The notes: generated by a model from the letters alone, not told the origin. Numbered from the stretch's first letter, positions 6,331 to 12,587 are shown. The stretch is DNA of 12,587 bases from SIG565 sp045647785 (GCA_045647785.1 JAZRMU010000073.1:1-12587), one strand, 5' to 3'. Program-made: numbers and translations.

Positions 6331-7506
6331 ATGCTGTTTTTGGAGTGTAATTGCGGCAAGGAGCATACCGCCCCGCTTGAAAGCTATATTATCGAGTGTG
6401 GTGCTATAAATAATCTGCTCGAAATTCTGTCGGTTTATAATTCAATTTATATGGTGTGCGATGTTAATACTTTTGCTGCGGCGGGTGAGCAGGTGGAAAA
6501 ACTGTTGACCGATGCGGGAAAGCTTTCGCATAAATATATTTTGCCCGATGGCGTCCTGCCTGATACTGCGGCGATAGGCGATGTGCTAGTGCATTTGTAT
6601 CCCCCCGAGGCAGAGGGCAACACAAACGGCTTTTCGCCCCGCCCTGATTTTATTTTAGCGGTGGGCTCTGGAACTATTAATGATATCTGCCGCCTTGTTT
6701 CTTACCGCACCCATATTCCGTATGGTATTGTGGCGACGGCGCCCTCTATGGACGGCTATGCCTCGGCGGGCTCGCCCATACTCTACGGCGGCACAAAGGC
6801 AACCATTAAATGCACCACACCGCGTTACATAATTGCTGACCTTGATATAATTAAAAATGCCCCCCTTAAAATGATAAAGGCGGGCATTGGCGATATGTTC
6901 GGGAAATTCACAGGTCTGCTCGATTGGGAACTGGCAAGAGATTATTCGGGTGAATATTTTTGCGATAACATAGCAGGTCTTGTGTTAAATGCAACAAACG
7001 ACTGTCTTGATAACGGATACCTTATAGAAAAGCGTGAGCCAAGTGTTATGAGAAATATTTTCGAGGGCTTTATGGTAACGGGACTCGGTATGGCGTATGT
7101 TGGCAACTCGCGTCCGGCATCAGGCTCGGAGCATATCATAGCCCACGCGTGGGAGCTGATGAGCGTTCAAAATGGTGAAGCACCCTCCCTTCACGGGTTA
7201 GAGGTGTGTGAGGCAACGCTGCTTGTAGCAATAATGTATAGAAGGCTTTATAAGGAAACCTCCGATATGCATTTAAAGGAGCTCATAGAAAAATATCTGC
7301 CGTATTTTGAAAGGGTGGAGCAGTTCTGCAGAGATTTGTCCGTACCTCCCGCCACGGTGGATAAGCAAACGATACTTTCGGGCATTAAAAGGGCATTGAC
7401 CCTGCGCGACAGATACACTATTTTGTTCTATCTGCGCGATAAAGGATTATATGAGGATTATGCGGAGTATGCCGCCGAGGAGTTAGTGAAATTTTATGAG
7501 AAGTAA
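6331..7506 (+). CDS. araM: sn-glycerol-1-phosphate dehydrogenase, AraM/EgsA type
   Basis: A 391-residue member of the iron-alcohol dehydrogenase/dehydroquinate synthase superfamily. It should reduce dihydroxyacetone phosphate to sn-glycerol-1-phosphate with NAD(P)H. Visible are the nucleotide-binding GSGTINDICR (112-121), TAPSMDGYAS (136-145), and the three expected metal ligands Asp188 (GIGDMFGK), His268 (GSEH) and His288 (LHGLE). In Bacillus subtilis, AraM supplies glycerol-1-phosphate for heptaprenylglyceryl lipids; archaeal homologues supply the membrane lipid backbone. No arabinose genes are seen nearby. It overlaps the following HAD phosphatase by 11 bp, so the two are coupled. A short Cys-rich CNCGK segment lies at the N-terminus. 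A different polyol-phosphate substrate is possible but less likely. Confidence 0.88.
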   Translation: MLFLECNCGKEHTAPLESYIIECGAINNLLEILSVYNSIYMVCDVNTFAAAGEQVEKLLTDAGKLSHKYILPDGVLPDTAAIGDVLVHLYPPEAEGNTNGFSPRPDFILAVGSGTINDICRLVSYRTHIPYGIVATAPSMDGYASAGSPILYGGTKATIKCTTPRYIIADLDIIKNAPLKMIKAGIGDMFGKFTGLLDWELARDYSGEYFCDNIAGLVLNATNDCLDNGYLIEKREPSVMRNIFEGFMVTGLGMAYVGNSRPASGSEHIIAHAWELMSVQNGEAPSLHGLEVCEATLLVAIMYRRLYKETSDMHLKELIEKYLPYFERVEQFCRDLSVPPATVDKQTILSGIKRALTLRDRYTILFYLRDKGLYEDYAEYAAEELVKFYEK

Positions 7507-8299
7507 GCAGGAAATAATAAAGGGGCTGCGGCTGTATCTTTTCGATATGGACGGAACGCTGTACCTTGGCGACCAACTTTTCGATTTTACAATAGAACTG
7601 CTGGCAGAGCTTAAAAAACAAGGCTGCCGATATATGTTTATGACCAATAATTCCTCAAAAAGCGTTGAGGATTATATAAAAAAGCTGTCGCGCCTTGGAA
7701 TAGAAGCCGACCGCAGCGAGTTTATAACCTCCTCGCAAGCAACGGTATACTACCTTAAAAAGCATTATCCCGGTAAAAGGCTGTATGTTTGCGGCACGCA
7801 GTCGCTGATAAATGAGTTTATAAGCGAGGGCTTTGAAGTTACCGAAAGTGTGGAGGATACCGAGGTCATAGTTATAGGAAACGATACCGAGCTTACCTTT
7901 AAAAAGCTGCACGATATATCGTATATGCTAACAACCGGAGATTTCCCCTATATTGCAACTAATCCCGATTCGGTATGTCCTACCGAGTTCGGCTTTGTGC
8001 CCGACTGCGGAAGTATGTGCGATATGCTTTATAATGCAACAGGCAAAAAACCGATATTTATAGGCAAGCCCGAGGCACTTATGCCGCTGCTGGCATTAGA
8101 GGCGGCAGGATGCAAAAAAAGTGAAACCGCTGTTATAGGAGATAGAATTCATACCGATATAAAAAGCGGAATTAACGCGGGAATCACCAGCATACTCGTC
8201 TTAAGCGGCGAGGCAACGCTTGAAACTCTTGAAAATTCCGCCGATAAACCCGACATAGTGTTAGACAGCGCCAAGGAAATTTTAGATATTATAAAATAA
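7496..8299 (+). CDS. HAD-superfamily IIA phosphatase, NagD/AraL type
   Basis: A 267-residue phosphatase. HAD motif I is FDMDGTLYLG with nucleophile Asp17 and acid/base Asp19; motif II is TNNSS (50-54); motif III is Lys191 (GKPEAL); motif IV is GDRIHTD (215-221), which binds magnesium. The cap domain lies between motifs II and III and includes NPDSVCP (156-162), as in subfamily IIA. Known members act on small phosphates such as sugar phosphates, p-nitrophenyl phosphate, phosphoglycolate or glycerol phosphate. The ATG lies inside the end of the araM-like gene (11-bp overlap). In B. subtilis araL and araM are also neighbours, in the opposite order, which suggests a conserved partnership. The substrate is not known; glycerol-1-phosphate or a related metabolite is a context-based guess. 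Confidence 0.9.
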   Translation: MRSKQEIIKGLRLYLFDMDGTLYLGDQLFDFTIELLAELKKQGCRYMFMTNNSSKSVEDYIKKLSRLGIEADRSEFITSSQATVYYLKKHYPGKRLYVCGTQSLINEFISEGFEVTESVEDTEVIVIGNDTELTFKKLHDISYMLTTGDFPYIATNPDSVCPTEFGFVPDCGSMCDMLYNATGKKPIFIGKPEALMPLLALEAAGCKKSETAVIGDRIHTDIKSGINAGITSILVLSGEATLETLENSADKPDIVLDSAKEILDIIK

Positions 8300-8307
8300 A
8301 AGAGCGG
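8298..8307 (+). repeat. Left end of a 10-bp inverted repeat flanking the accessory segment
   Basis: AAAAGAGCGG begins within the stop codon of the HAD gene. Its exact reverse complement CCGCTCTTTT is at 9646-9655, next to the stop codon of the convergent PAP2 gene. Together they look like the base of one bidirectional terminator stem that is now 1.3 kb apart. Confidence 0.6.
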
Positions 8308-8333
8308 AAAGGCTACTTCTTATAATGATGTTT

Positions 8334-8370
8334 AAAGCCGATAGATTCAAAAAACGAATCTATCGGCTTT
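8334..8370. terminator. Bidirectional hairpin between the HAD and methyltransferase genes
   Basis: A perfect 15-bp stem (AAAGCCGATAGATTC, 8334-8348, with GAATCTATCGGCTTT, 8356-8370) closes a 7-nt A-rich loop. It lies between convergent genes, 2 bp beyond the methyltransferase stop codon. T-tracts on both sides are short, so termination relies on the long stem and may be incomplete. Confidence 0.8.
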
Positions 8371-8372
8371 CT

Positions 8373-8966
8373 CTATACTTTCAAACCAACAAGAATGTAT
8401 GCAAATTCTGTTTCTATACAGTCTAATAGTGTTAGACCGGAATTCGCAAAATATTCCTTTATGTTGTCAGGATTATCGGGGTATATCTTGATTTTTCTAT
8501 CCCCACAATCTATATACTCGTTTTGATTTTTATCAATGGATAAAATCAAATACCCTTTTGGGTTTAACAAAGAATATATTTTGTTGATGCATTCTTGCTT
8601 CTCTTGTATGTGCATAAAAGTTAATGAAGAGTACACCACATCAAAACAGGTGCTAAAAACACAGGTCATAAAATCATCACATATCAGTCTTACATTTTTA
8701 TAATGCAATAAATTATGTGTAGCTCTATCTATTGTTTTTGGGGATAAATCAATGCCAACAAACTCTTTGCAGAGCGGTATAGTTTTTAATGCAAGACGTC
8801 CTGTGCCAAGGCCGATTTCCAAAACGGTTTTTGTTTTATCAAGTTTCATTGCATTAATAAAAACTTGACCGTCCCACTTATTCATATATTCTTTCAAAGG
8901 TTTAGTATCATATACAGGGTCATTATTTTCATCAATTAGTTTGTCATAATGCTCAATTACATTCAC
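8373..8966 (-). CDS. Class I SAM-dependent methyltransferase
   Basis: A 197-residue protein with a class I methyltransferase fold. Motif I is VLEIGLGTGRLA (48-59), which binds S-adenosylmethionine. The acidic residue at the end of strand 2 is Asp73 in GIDLS; Asp97-Asp98 follow strand 3; and FDVVYSSLTFMHI (108-120) is the motif IV/strand 4 region. The substrate cannot be told from sequence. I chose the GTG at 8966 because AAAGGAG stands 10 bp upstream; the longer frame to 9026 would put that site inside the coding region and adds a non-conserved N-terminus. It is visibly A/T-rich compared with the neighbouring metabolic genes, lies 77 bp downstream of the four-helix-bundle gene on the same strand, and may be cargo of the same accessory segment. 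Confidence 0.85.
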   Translation of the reverse strand: MNVIEHYDKLIDENNDPVYDTKPLKEYMNKWDGQVFINAMKLDKTKTVLEIGLGTGRLALKTIPLCKEFVGIDLSPKTIDRATHNLLHYKNVRLICDDFMTCVFSTCFDVVYSSLTFMHIQEKQECINKIYSLLNPKGYLILSIDKNQNEYIDCGDRKIKIYPDNPDNIKEYFANSGLTLLDCIETEFAYILVGLKV

Positions 8967-9043
8967 AAAAATTTTTCTCCTTTCGGATAGAACCAGCATC
9001 GCATTTGTATGCACAAACACTGTCAAGGGCTAAGCCCAAACCC

Positions 9044-9394
9044 TTATTTTGATTTTATGGTTTTAAGTGAAGAAATTAACATTCTACGAATTGCACCGCA
9101 ATTGTTTTGTAACGCTTTATAATCTTCTTCATTCATACAATTTGTTTCAAATAGAAGTTCAAGCCAATATTCAGTTTCGTAACATTCTTTTTGCGCTATT
9201 TCAAGTTTAGAAATAAAATCCTTTGTTCCTTGTGCGTATTGAGCTTCGTGTAAATTAGCGCCTATTGAAGTCGCAGAACGAAGAAGTTGATTTATTAAAA
9301 CGGATTCTTTATGATTTGATTTCATATCACGACAGAGAAAAACCACAGTTCTTGCAAATTCCTTTGCTTTTCCCCTTAAAACACTATCAGCCAA
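9044..9394 (-). CDS. Four-helix-bundle protein, 23S rRNA IVP / Avd-like family
   Basis: A 116-residue, probably all-helical protein of the family first seen in 23S rRNA intervening sequences and related to the Avd accessory proteins of diversity-generating retroelements. The diagnostic stretch is LLRSATSIGANLHEAQYAQ followed by KDFISKLEIAQKECYETEYWL. Relatives form ring-shaped pentamers with a basic surface that binds nucleic acid. I chose the TTG at 9394 because AGAGG lies 8 bp upstream and the resulting MADSVLR start is typical; a GTG at 9403 overlaps that ribosome site. It has its own promoter, which separates it from a dense hairpin array just upstream. No reverse transcriptase or rRNA lies nearby, so it is a free-standing member whose job is unknown. 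Confidence 0.88.
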   Translation of the reverse strand: MADSVLRGKAKEFARTVVFLCRDMKSNHKESVLINQLLRSATSIGANLHEAQYAQGTKDFISKLEIAQKECYETEYWLELLFETNCMNEEDYKALQNNCGAIRRMLISSLKTIKSK

Positions 9395-9413
9395 AGTTAT
9401 CACCTCTAAATAT

Positions 9414-9441
9414 ATTATACATAAAAGCGATAATCTTTCAA
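9414..9441 (-). promoter_or_regulatory. Sigma-A promoter of the four-helix-bundle gene
   Basis: On the minus strand TTGAAA (9441-9436) and TATAAT (9419-9414) are 16 bp apart. The leader to the TTG start is very short and contains AGAGG. The hairpin array begins 6 bp upstream of the -35. Confidence 0.75.
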
Positions 9442-9446
9442 GTTGT

Positions 9447-9615
9447 ATTCCGACTTTGTCGGAGTGATATTATTGCCTTGTGGCAATAGTGATATTGAAA
9501 CCTCACGGTTTCAGTGTTATTTTATTCGCCGCCAAAACTCGCGAAGCGAATACCACTCGGCGTTAGCCGAATATCACTGCGAAGCAATAGAACTCGCTGA
9601 ATAGCGAATAAAACT
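9447..9615. repeat. Array of seven hairpins with regular 9-nt spacers, inverted in the middle
   Basis: Three hairpins face one way on the plus strand (stems 9450-9462, 9472-9487, 9497-9512). Four face the other way (9540-9548, 9558-9569, 9579-9585, 9595-9606). Each stem has a different sequence but pairs perfectly, with a loop of 3 or 4 nt. Successive hairpins are joined by exactly 9 nt of form AGT-NNN-ATT: 9463-9471, 9488-9496 and 9513-9521. In the right half the reverse complement AAT-NNN-ACT is at 9549-9557, 9570-9578, 9586-9594 and 9607-9615. ATT before and AGT after a stem extend it by three pairs including a G-T wobble, which works only on the plus strand in the left half and the minus strand in the right half. 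A central 18-nt segment (9522-9539) marks the switch. I recognise no named repeat family. Confidence 0.85.
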
Positions 9616-9642
9616 GCGAGACTTCCTTATTAGAAGTCTCGC
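9616..9642 (-). terminator. Terminator hairpin after PAP2, abutting the array
   Basis: GCGAGACTTC (9616-9625) and GAAGTCTCGC (9633-9642) form a perfect 10-bp stem with a 7-nt loop. On the minus strand the following bases are AGTTTTATT, which are also the first spacer of the hairpin array. On the plus strand AAACCGCTC and six Ts follow, the usual outer 3' arm and tail of a longer terminator whose 5' partner GAGCGG is missing here but present at 8302-8307. Confidence 0.7.
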
Positions 9643-9645
9643 AAA

Positions 9646-9655
9646 CCGCTCTTTT
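9646..9655 (-). repeat. Right end of the 10-bp inverted repeat flanking the accessory segment
   Basis: CCGCTCTTTT is the exact reverse complement of 8298-8307. It sits directly after the PAP2 stop codon in the minus-strand sense, as the left copy sits at the HAD stop codon. Confidence 0.6.
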
Positions 9656-10150
9656 TTATATCATTATATAACCTATAACCGCACTCAAAATAGCGCATAA
9701 AAGACCTGCTAAAACATCGCGCACCAAATGTACGCCGAGGATAACCCGCAGAAACGCCAGCATTATACCCATTAATGTCAAAACCCAAAACAGAGCAGGG
9801 CTTATGTGGAGAAATGTAAAAGCGATTATAAAAATGCAAAAGGTGTGTCTGGAGGGGAAGCTTTGCCCCTTTGTTCTTTTACCGTTTAGCGGCACAATCG
9901 CATACATTTCGTATGGGCGCTTTACATTAATCGTGCGCCGCAAGACCGATACTGCAAAAAAAGAAATCAGCGGCACTAAAATCATCCTAAAAGGCACAGT
10001 TCTTGTTATTAAGAAAAAGCACAGTAAAAACAGCGGATAAAAAATATAAACTGCCGCAGTGATAGTAGCGGAAGCCATTGATGCTGCGCGGGTAAGTCGT
10101 GGGTGTGCAAGCATAAAGTGGTTAAGCTTTATATATCCGTATTCGCTCAA
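9656..10150 (-). CDS. PAP2 family membrane phosphatase
   Basis: A 164-residue integral membrane protein with about five hydrophobic segments. The three phosphatase motifs are present: R-x6-RP at 71-79 (RRTINVKRP, with Arg in place of the usual first Lys), PSRH at 99-102, and RVILGVHLVRD at 135-145 with His141 and Asp145. Members remove phosphate from lipid phosphates such as phosphatidate or undecaprenyl diphosphate at the outer membrane face. The exact substrate is not clear. The start is a TTG preceded by GAGGTGAT. It is transcribed from its own promoter, divergent from the MATE transporter gene. The terminator after it adjoins the hairpin array. Confidence 0.88.
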   Translation of the reverse strand: MSEYGYIKLNHFMLAHPRLTRAASMASATITAAVYIFYPLFLLCFFLITRTVPFRMILVPLISFFAVSVLRRTINVKRPYEMYAIVPLNGKRTKGQSFPSRHTFCIFIIAFTFLHISPALFWVLTLMGIMLAFLRVILGVHLVRDVLAGLLCAILSAVIGYIMI

Positions 10151-10170
10151 AATATCACCTCATTTTACTT

Positions 10171-10199
10171 ATTTTATAATAAAGTTTTAATAAAGTCAA
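10171..10199 (-). promoter_or_regulatory. Sigma-A promoter of the PAP2 gene
   Basis: On the minus strand TTGACT (10199-10194) and TAAAAT (10176-10171) are 17 bp apart, about 20 bp before the TTG start codon. It is back to back with the MATE promoter. Confidence 0.65.
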
Positions 10200-10207
10200 T
10201 ATTTGCC

Positions 10208-10235
10208 TTGACAAAAGAAATAGCGGTGCTATAAT
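10208..10235 (+). promoter_or_regulatory. Sigma-A promoter of the MATE-azlC-azlD operon
   Basis: TTGACA (10208-10213) and TATAAT (10230-10235) both match consensus with a 16-bp spacer. The leader is short; GAGGTG lies just before the ATG at 10257. This rules out an earlier GTG at 10236, which would lie upstream of the transcription start. Confidence 0.85.
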
Positions 10236-10256
10236 GTGCGTGTGAGGTGTTGCAAT

Positions 10257-11618
10257 ATGCATAAGCGGGCATCCCAAAATGTTGAAATGTGTTCAGGACC
10301 TATTCTTAAAAGCCTTATAATTTATACAATTCCCGTTGTGCTGACCGGTGTTCTGCAACTGCTTTTTAACGCGGCAGATATCATCGTTGTCGGTCGCTTT
10401 TGCGGTAGCAACGCCATTGCGGCAGTGGGGGCAACAGGCTCGCTTACTAACCTTTTGGTAAATTTGCTTTTGGGGCTTTCGGTTGGTGTTTCTGTATGTA
10501 CGGCAACCGCCCTCGGCGCTAAAAATAAGCGCGTAGTTTATCGCACTGTGCACACAGCAATTCCGATTAGTATTATAGTGGGCGCGGTGCTCACCGTATC
10601 AGGTTTGCTTTTCTCGGGCGCAATGCTAAAGATGATGGATACACCAAAAGAGATAATTGCTCTGTCGAGTGTTTATATGAAGATTTTTTTCTGCGGCGCA
10701 ATCCCTAATATGATATACAACTTTGGTGCCGCGGTGCTGCGCGCTGTGGGCGACACCAAAAGCCCGCTTAAATATTTAAGCTTTAGCGGTGTTTTAAATG
10801 TGGTGCTCAATATAATTTTTGTAACAGTATTTAAACTGAATGTTGCGGGTGTAGCACTTGCAACAATAATTTCGCAAGCGGTATCGGCGGCGTTAGTGCT
10901 TAAAAATCTGATGCGAAGACAGGATGAATGCAGACTTTTTATTTCTCACATGCGTATCTATTGGCCGCAGCTGAAAAGAATTTTGGCGACAGGACTTCCA
11001 TCGGGGTTGAATTCCTCGATTTTTTCAATATCAAATGTTCTCATTCAGTCATCAATTAACTCCTTTGGCGCTGCGGTTGTTGCAGGTAATGCGGCAGCGA
11101 GCAATATAGAGGGCTTTACCTACACGGCAATGAATGCATTTTCGGTAGCCTCGGTTAATTTTGTGGGGCAGAATAGGGGCGCCAAAAAATATGAGCGTAT
11201 TAAAAAAATAATTTTAACGGTCGTGGCATCCGTTTTTGTGGTAGGCTTGGTTTTAGCTATTGGTGAATGGCTGCTTGCAAAACCGCTGTTGTCGATTTAT
11301 ATAACCGATAACCCTGATGCTATAGCGATTGGCGTTTTGAGAATAACTTGTTTTTTAGTGTACCCACTTTGCGGTATTATGGATAGCCTGACAGGAGCCA
11401 TAAGAGGACTTGGCGGTACAATTACACCGATGCTCATTTCGGTGATTTGCGTTTGCGGCATAAGGATTGGTTGGATTTTAACCGTTTTTCAGCTTCCTGA
11501 TTTTCACAACCTTGTAAGCCTTTATTTTTCTTACCCCGCCTCGTGGCTTACCTGTATAATATGCCAAATAATTGCAATTTCAATAATTTATAAAAGGGAA
11601 AAGAAAAAAGATGGTTAA
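10257..11618 (+). CDS. MATE family multidrug/cation efflux transporter
   Basis: About 453 residues with roughly 12 transmembrane segments in two related halves, as in MATE transporters, which export cationic compounds using a sodium or proton gradient. The family is recognisable near the N-terminus (PILKSLIIYTIPVVLTGVLQ, then FNAADIIVVGRFCGSNAIAAVG) and in the second half (NAFSVASVNFVGQNRGAKK and TGAIRGLGGT). The start at 10257 follows GAGGTG and fits the promoter at 10208-10235. The stop overlaps the azlC start by 8 bp, so the genes are co-transcribed. Substrate is unknown; the NorM/DinF-like length and motifs support efflux. A role linked to amino acid export by its AzlCD neighbours is possible but not shown. 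Confidence 0.93.
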   Translation: MHKRASQNVEMCSGPILKSLIIYTIPVVLTGVLQLLFNAADIIVVGRFCGSNAIAAVGATGSLTNLLVNLLLGLSVGVSVCTATALGAKNKRVVYRTVHTAIPISIIVGAVLTVSGLLFSGAMLKMMDTPKEIIALSSVYMKIFFCGAIPNMIYNFGAAVLRAVGDTKSPLKYLSFSGVLNVVLNIIFVTVFKLNVAGVALATIISQAVSAALVLKNLMRRQDECRLFISHMRIYWPQLKRILATGLPSGLNSSIFSISNVLIQSSINSFGAAVVAGNAAASNIEGFTYTAMNAFSVASVNFVGQNRGAKKYERIKKIILTVVASVFVVGLVLAIGEWLLAKPLLSIYITDNPDAIAIGVLRITCFLVYPLCGIMDSLTGAIRGLGGTITPMLISVICVCGIRIGWILTVFQLPDFHNLVSLYFSYPASWLTCIICQIIAISIIYKREKKKDG

Positions 11619-12312
11619 AAAAGAGTTTCTAAAAGGCATAAAGGATGGCTTACCCGTAGGGGTGGGCTATTTCGCTGTTAGCTTCGGCTTTGGAATATCG
11701 GCGCTGACTGTCGGTATTAAGATTCTTGAGGCTACCATAATGTCGCTTACAAATCTCACCAGCGCGGGACAGTTTGCGGCGCTATCGGTTATCGCCTCTG
11801 CCTCACCGCTTATAACTATGTTAATAACCGAGGCGGTTATAAATAGCCGCTATGCACTTATGAGTCTTGCCCTTTCGCAGCGTCTTGGCAGCGATTTCGG
11901 CACACTCTCCCGACTTTTAGTAGCCTTTATAAATACTGATGAGATTTTTGCGCTTGCTATGGCGCGCCCCGTGCCGCTTACAAAGCCGTATATGTTCGGT
12001 CTTGGTGTATTGCCCATTGTCGGTTGGACACTAGGAACATTTACCGGTGCGTTTGCAGGGTCTATATTGCCCGCGAGCGTTACCGCAGCATTATCATTAG
12101 CGCTTTACGGTATGTTTGTGGCTATTGTGGTTCCAAATCTAAAAAGGGAAAAATCAATGGTCGTGGCAGCAGCCATTGCCTGCACACTTTCTTGTGTTTT
12201 CGCCTTTGTGCCTATGCTTAAATCGGTTTCAGGTGGCGTGGCAATAGTTGTAACAACACTCTTGTCGGCGGGTATTTGCGCCGCGCTTTTTGCGGGGGAG
12301 GAGGAAATATGA
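11611..12312 (+). CDS. azlC: AzlC family branched-chain amino acid exporter subunit
   Basis: A 233-residue membrane protein with about six hydrophobic segments. The AzlC signature is seen in GLPVGVGYFAVSFGFG (14-29), TSAGQFAALSVI, NSRYALMSLALSQ and NTDEIFALA. AzlC works with the small AzlD protein to export branched-chain amino acids and analogues such as azaleucine in B. subtilis. The start overlaps the MATE stop by 8 bp and is preceded by a weak AGGG-type ribosome site, so translation is probably coupled. Its stop overlaps the azlD start by 4 bp. The family and pairing are secure; the exact substrates in this organism are inferred. Confidence 0.93.
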   Translation: MVKKEFLKGIKDGLPVGVGYFAVSFGFGISALTVGIKILEATIMSLTNLTSAGQFAALSVIASASPLITMLITEAVINSRYALMSLALSQRLGSDFGTLSRLLVAFINTDEIFALAMARPVPLTKPYMFGLGVLPIVGWTLGTFTGAFAGSILPASVTAALSLALYGMFVAIVVPNLKREKSMVVAAAIACTLSCVFAFVPMLKSVSGGVAIVVTTLLSAGICAALFAGEEEI

Positions 12313-12587
12313 GCGTTTACCTGTATATTGCCGTAATGGCAATAACTACATATTTAATCCGTATGCTGCCGCTTACAGTATTCAGAAAAGAAATAAAAAA
12401 TAAATATATCCGCGCGTTTTTGCGCTTCATTCCCGTTTGCTGTCTTACCGCTATGACCGTTCCTGCAATTTTCCTTTCAACACCGCATTTAATTTCCGGG
12501 ATAGCTGCGTTTTTAGTAGCTTTAGTGTTGGCATTTTTAAAAAGAAGCCTTGTTGTTGTAGCTGCGGGCTGCAGCGCTGCAGTATTT
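12309..12587 (+). CDS. azlD: AzlD family exporter subunit, cut by window end
   Basis: I translated 93 codons from the ATG at 12309 to the window end. The protein begins MSVYLYIAVMAITTYLIRML with the typical AzlD TYLIR-LP motif. The hydrophobic segments, RFIPVCCLTAMTVPAIF and the position directly after azlC fit AzlD, usually about 100 to 110 residues, so only a few residues are missing. GAGGAGG precedes the start inside azlC. It should form the exporter complex with AzlC. Confidence 0.9.
   Translation, partial: MSVYLYIAVMAITTYLIRMLPLTVFRKEIKNKYIRAFLRFIPVCCLTAMTVPAIFLSTPHLISGIAAFLVALVLAFLKRSLVVVAAGCSAAVF

Noticed and set aside
8321..8326. TATAAT on the plus strand after the HAD gene as a promoter
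   Set aside because: No -35 is found at a suitable distance, and no plus-strand gene follows; the next genes are on the minus strand.
9021..9026. TTGACA on the minus strand as a separate methyltransferase promoter
   Set aside because: A -35 match exists, but the sequence 17 bp downstream (TGCGAT) is a poor -10. Co-transcription with the four-helix-bundle gene is as likely.
9447..9615. CRISPR array
   Set aside because: The units are hairpins with changing stem sequences, spacers are only 9 nt, and the orientation flips in the middle. There are no identical direct repeats with unique spacers and no cas genes.
9044..9615. Diversity-generating retroelement with an Avd-like gene
   Set aside because: No reverse transcriptase is present and no template/variable repeat pair was seen. 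The family resemblance alone does not support it.
10236..10256. Earlier GTG start for the MATE gene
   Set aside because: It sits directly after the consensus -10 (10230-10235), upstream of any likely transcription start. The ATG at 10257 has a good ribosome site.

Overview
The window looks like chromosomal DNA from an anaerobic, low-to-moderate GC Gram-positive bacterium, most likely a gut Clostridia member (Oscillospirales/Ruminococcaceae-like). This is inferred from a reverse-type rubrerythrin, PerR and Rex redox regulators, a YetF/DUF421 plus DUF4363 pair, a clostridial lipoprotein with a CAP domain, strong AGGAGG-type ribosome sites and near-consensus sigma-A promoters. No rRNA, tRNA, CRISPR array, transposase or phage gene was seen.

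Layout. Positions 1-848 (minus) hold the N-terminal part of a secreted lipoprotein with repeats and the start of a CAP domain. Positions 1026-1983 (minus) are a perR-rubrerythrin oxidative stress operon with an 8-1-8 Per-box palindrome over its start site. Back to back with it, 2121-3824 (plus) is rex followed by the membrane pair DUF421-DUF4363. Then comes a promoter with a terminator-like hairpin in its short leader (3848-3933), ahead of a two-gene operon: an Ldh2-family 2-hydroxyacid dehydrogenase and a malic enzyme (3951-6238). Positions 6331-8299 hold a glycerol-1-phosphate dehydrogenase (AraM/EgsA type) overlapping a HAD-IIA phosphatase (AraL/NagD type).

Positions 8300-9655, between the convergent HAD and PAP2 genes, form the accessory part of the window. 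It carries a SAM methyltransferase, a four-helix-bundle protein (23S rRNA IVP/Avd-like family) and a compact array of seven different small hairpins joined by a regular 9-nt spacer, AGT-NNN-ATT. The array flips orientation in the middle. The two outer edges resemble the halves of one split transcription terminator, so this segment may be a mobile element that inserted into a terminator. This is the best candidate for an undescribed system here.

The right part (9656-12587) has a PAP2 phosphatase on the minus strand, divergent from a MATE transporter followed by azlC and azlD (branched-chain amino acid exporter); azlD runs off the end.

Taken together, the core genes serve redox balance (PerR and rubrerythrin for peroxide, Rex for NADH/NAD+, dehydrogenase and malic enzyme for carbon and NAD(P)H flow), polar lipid precursor metabolism, and membrane transport.
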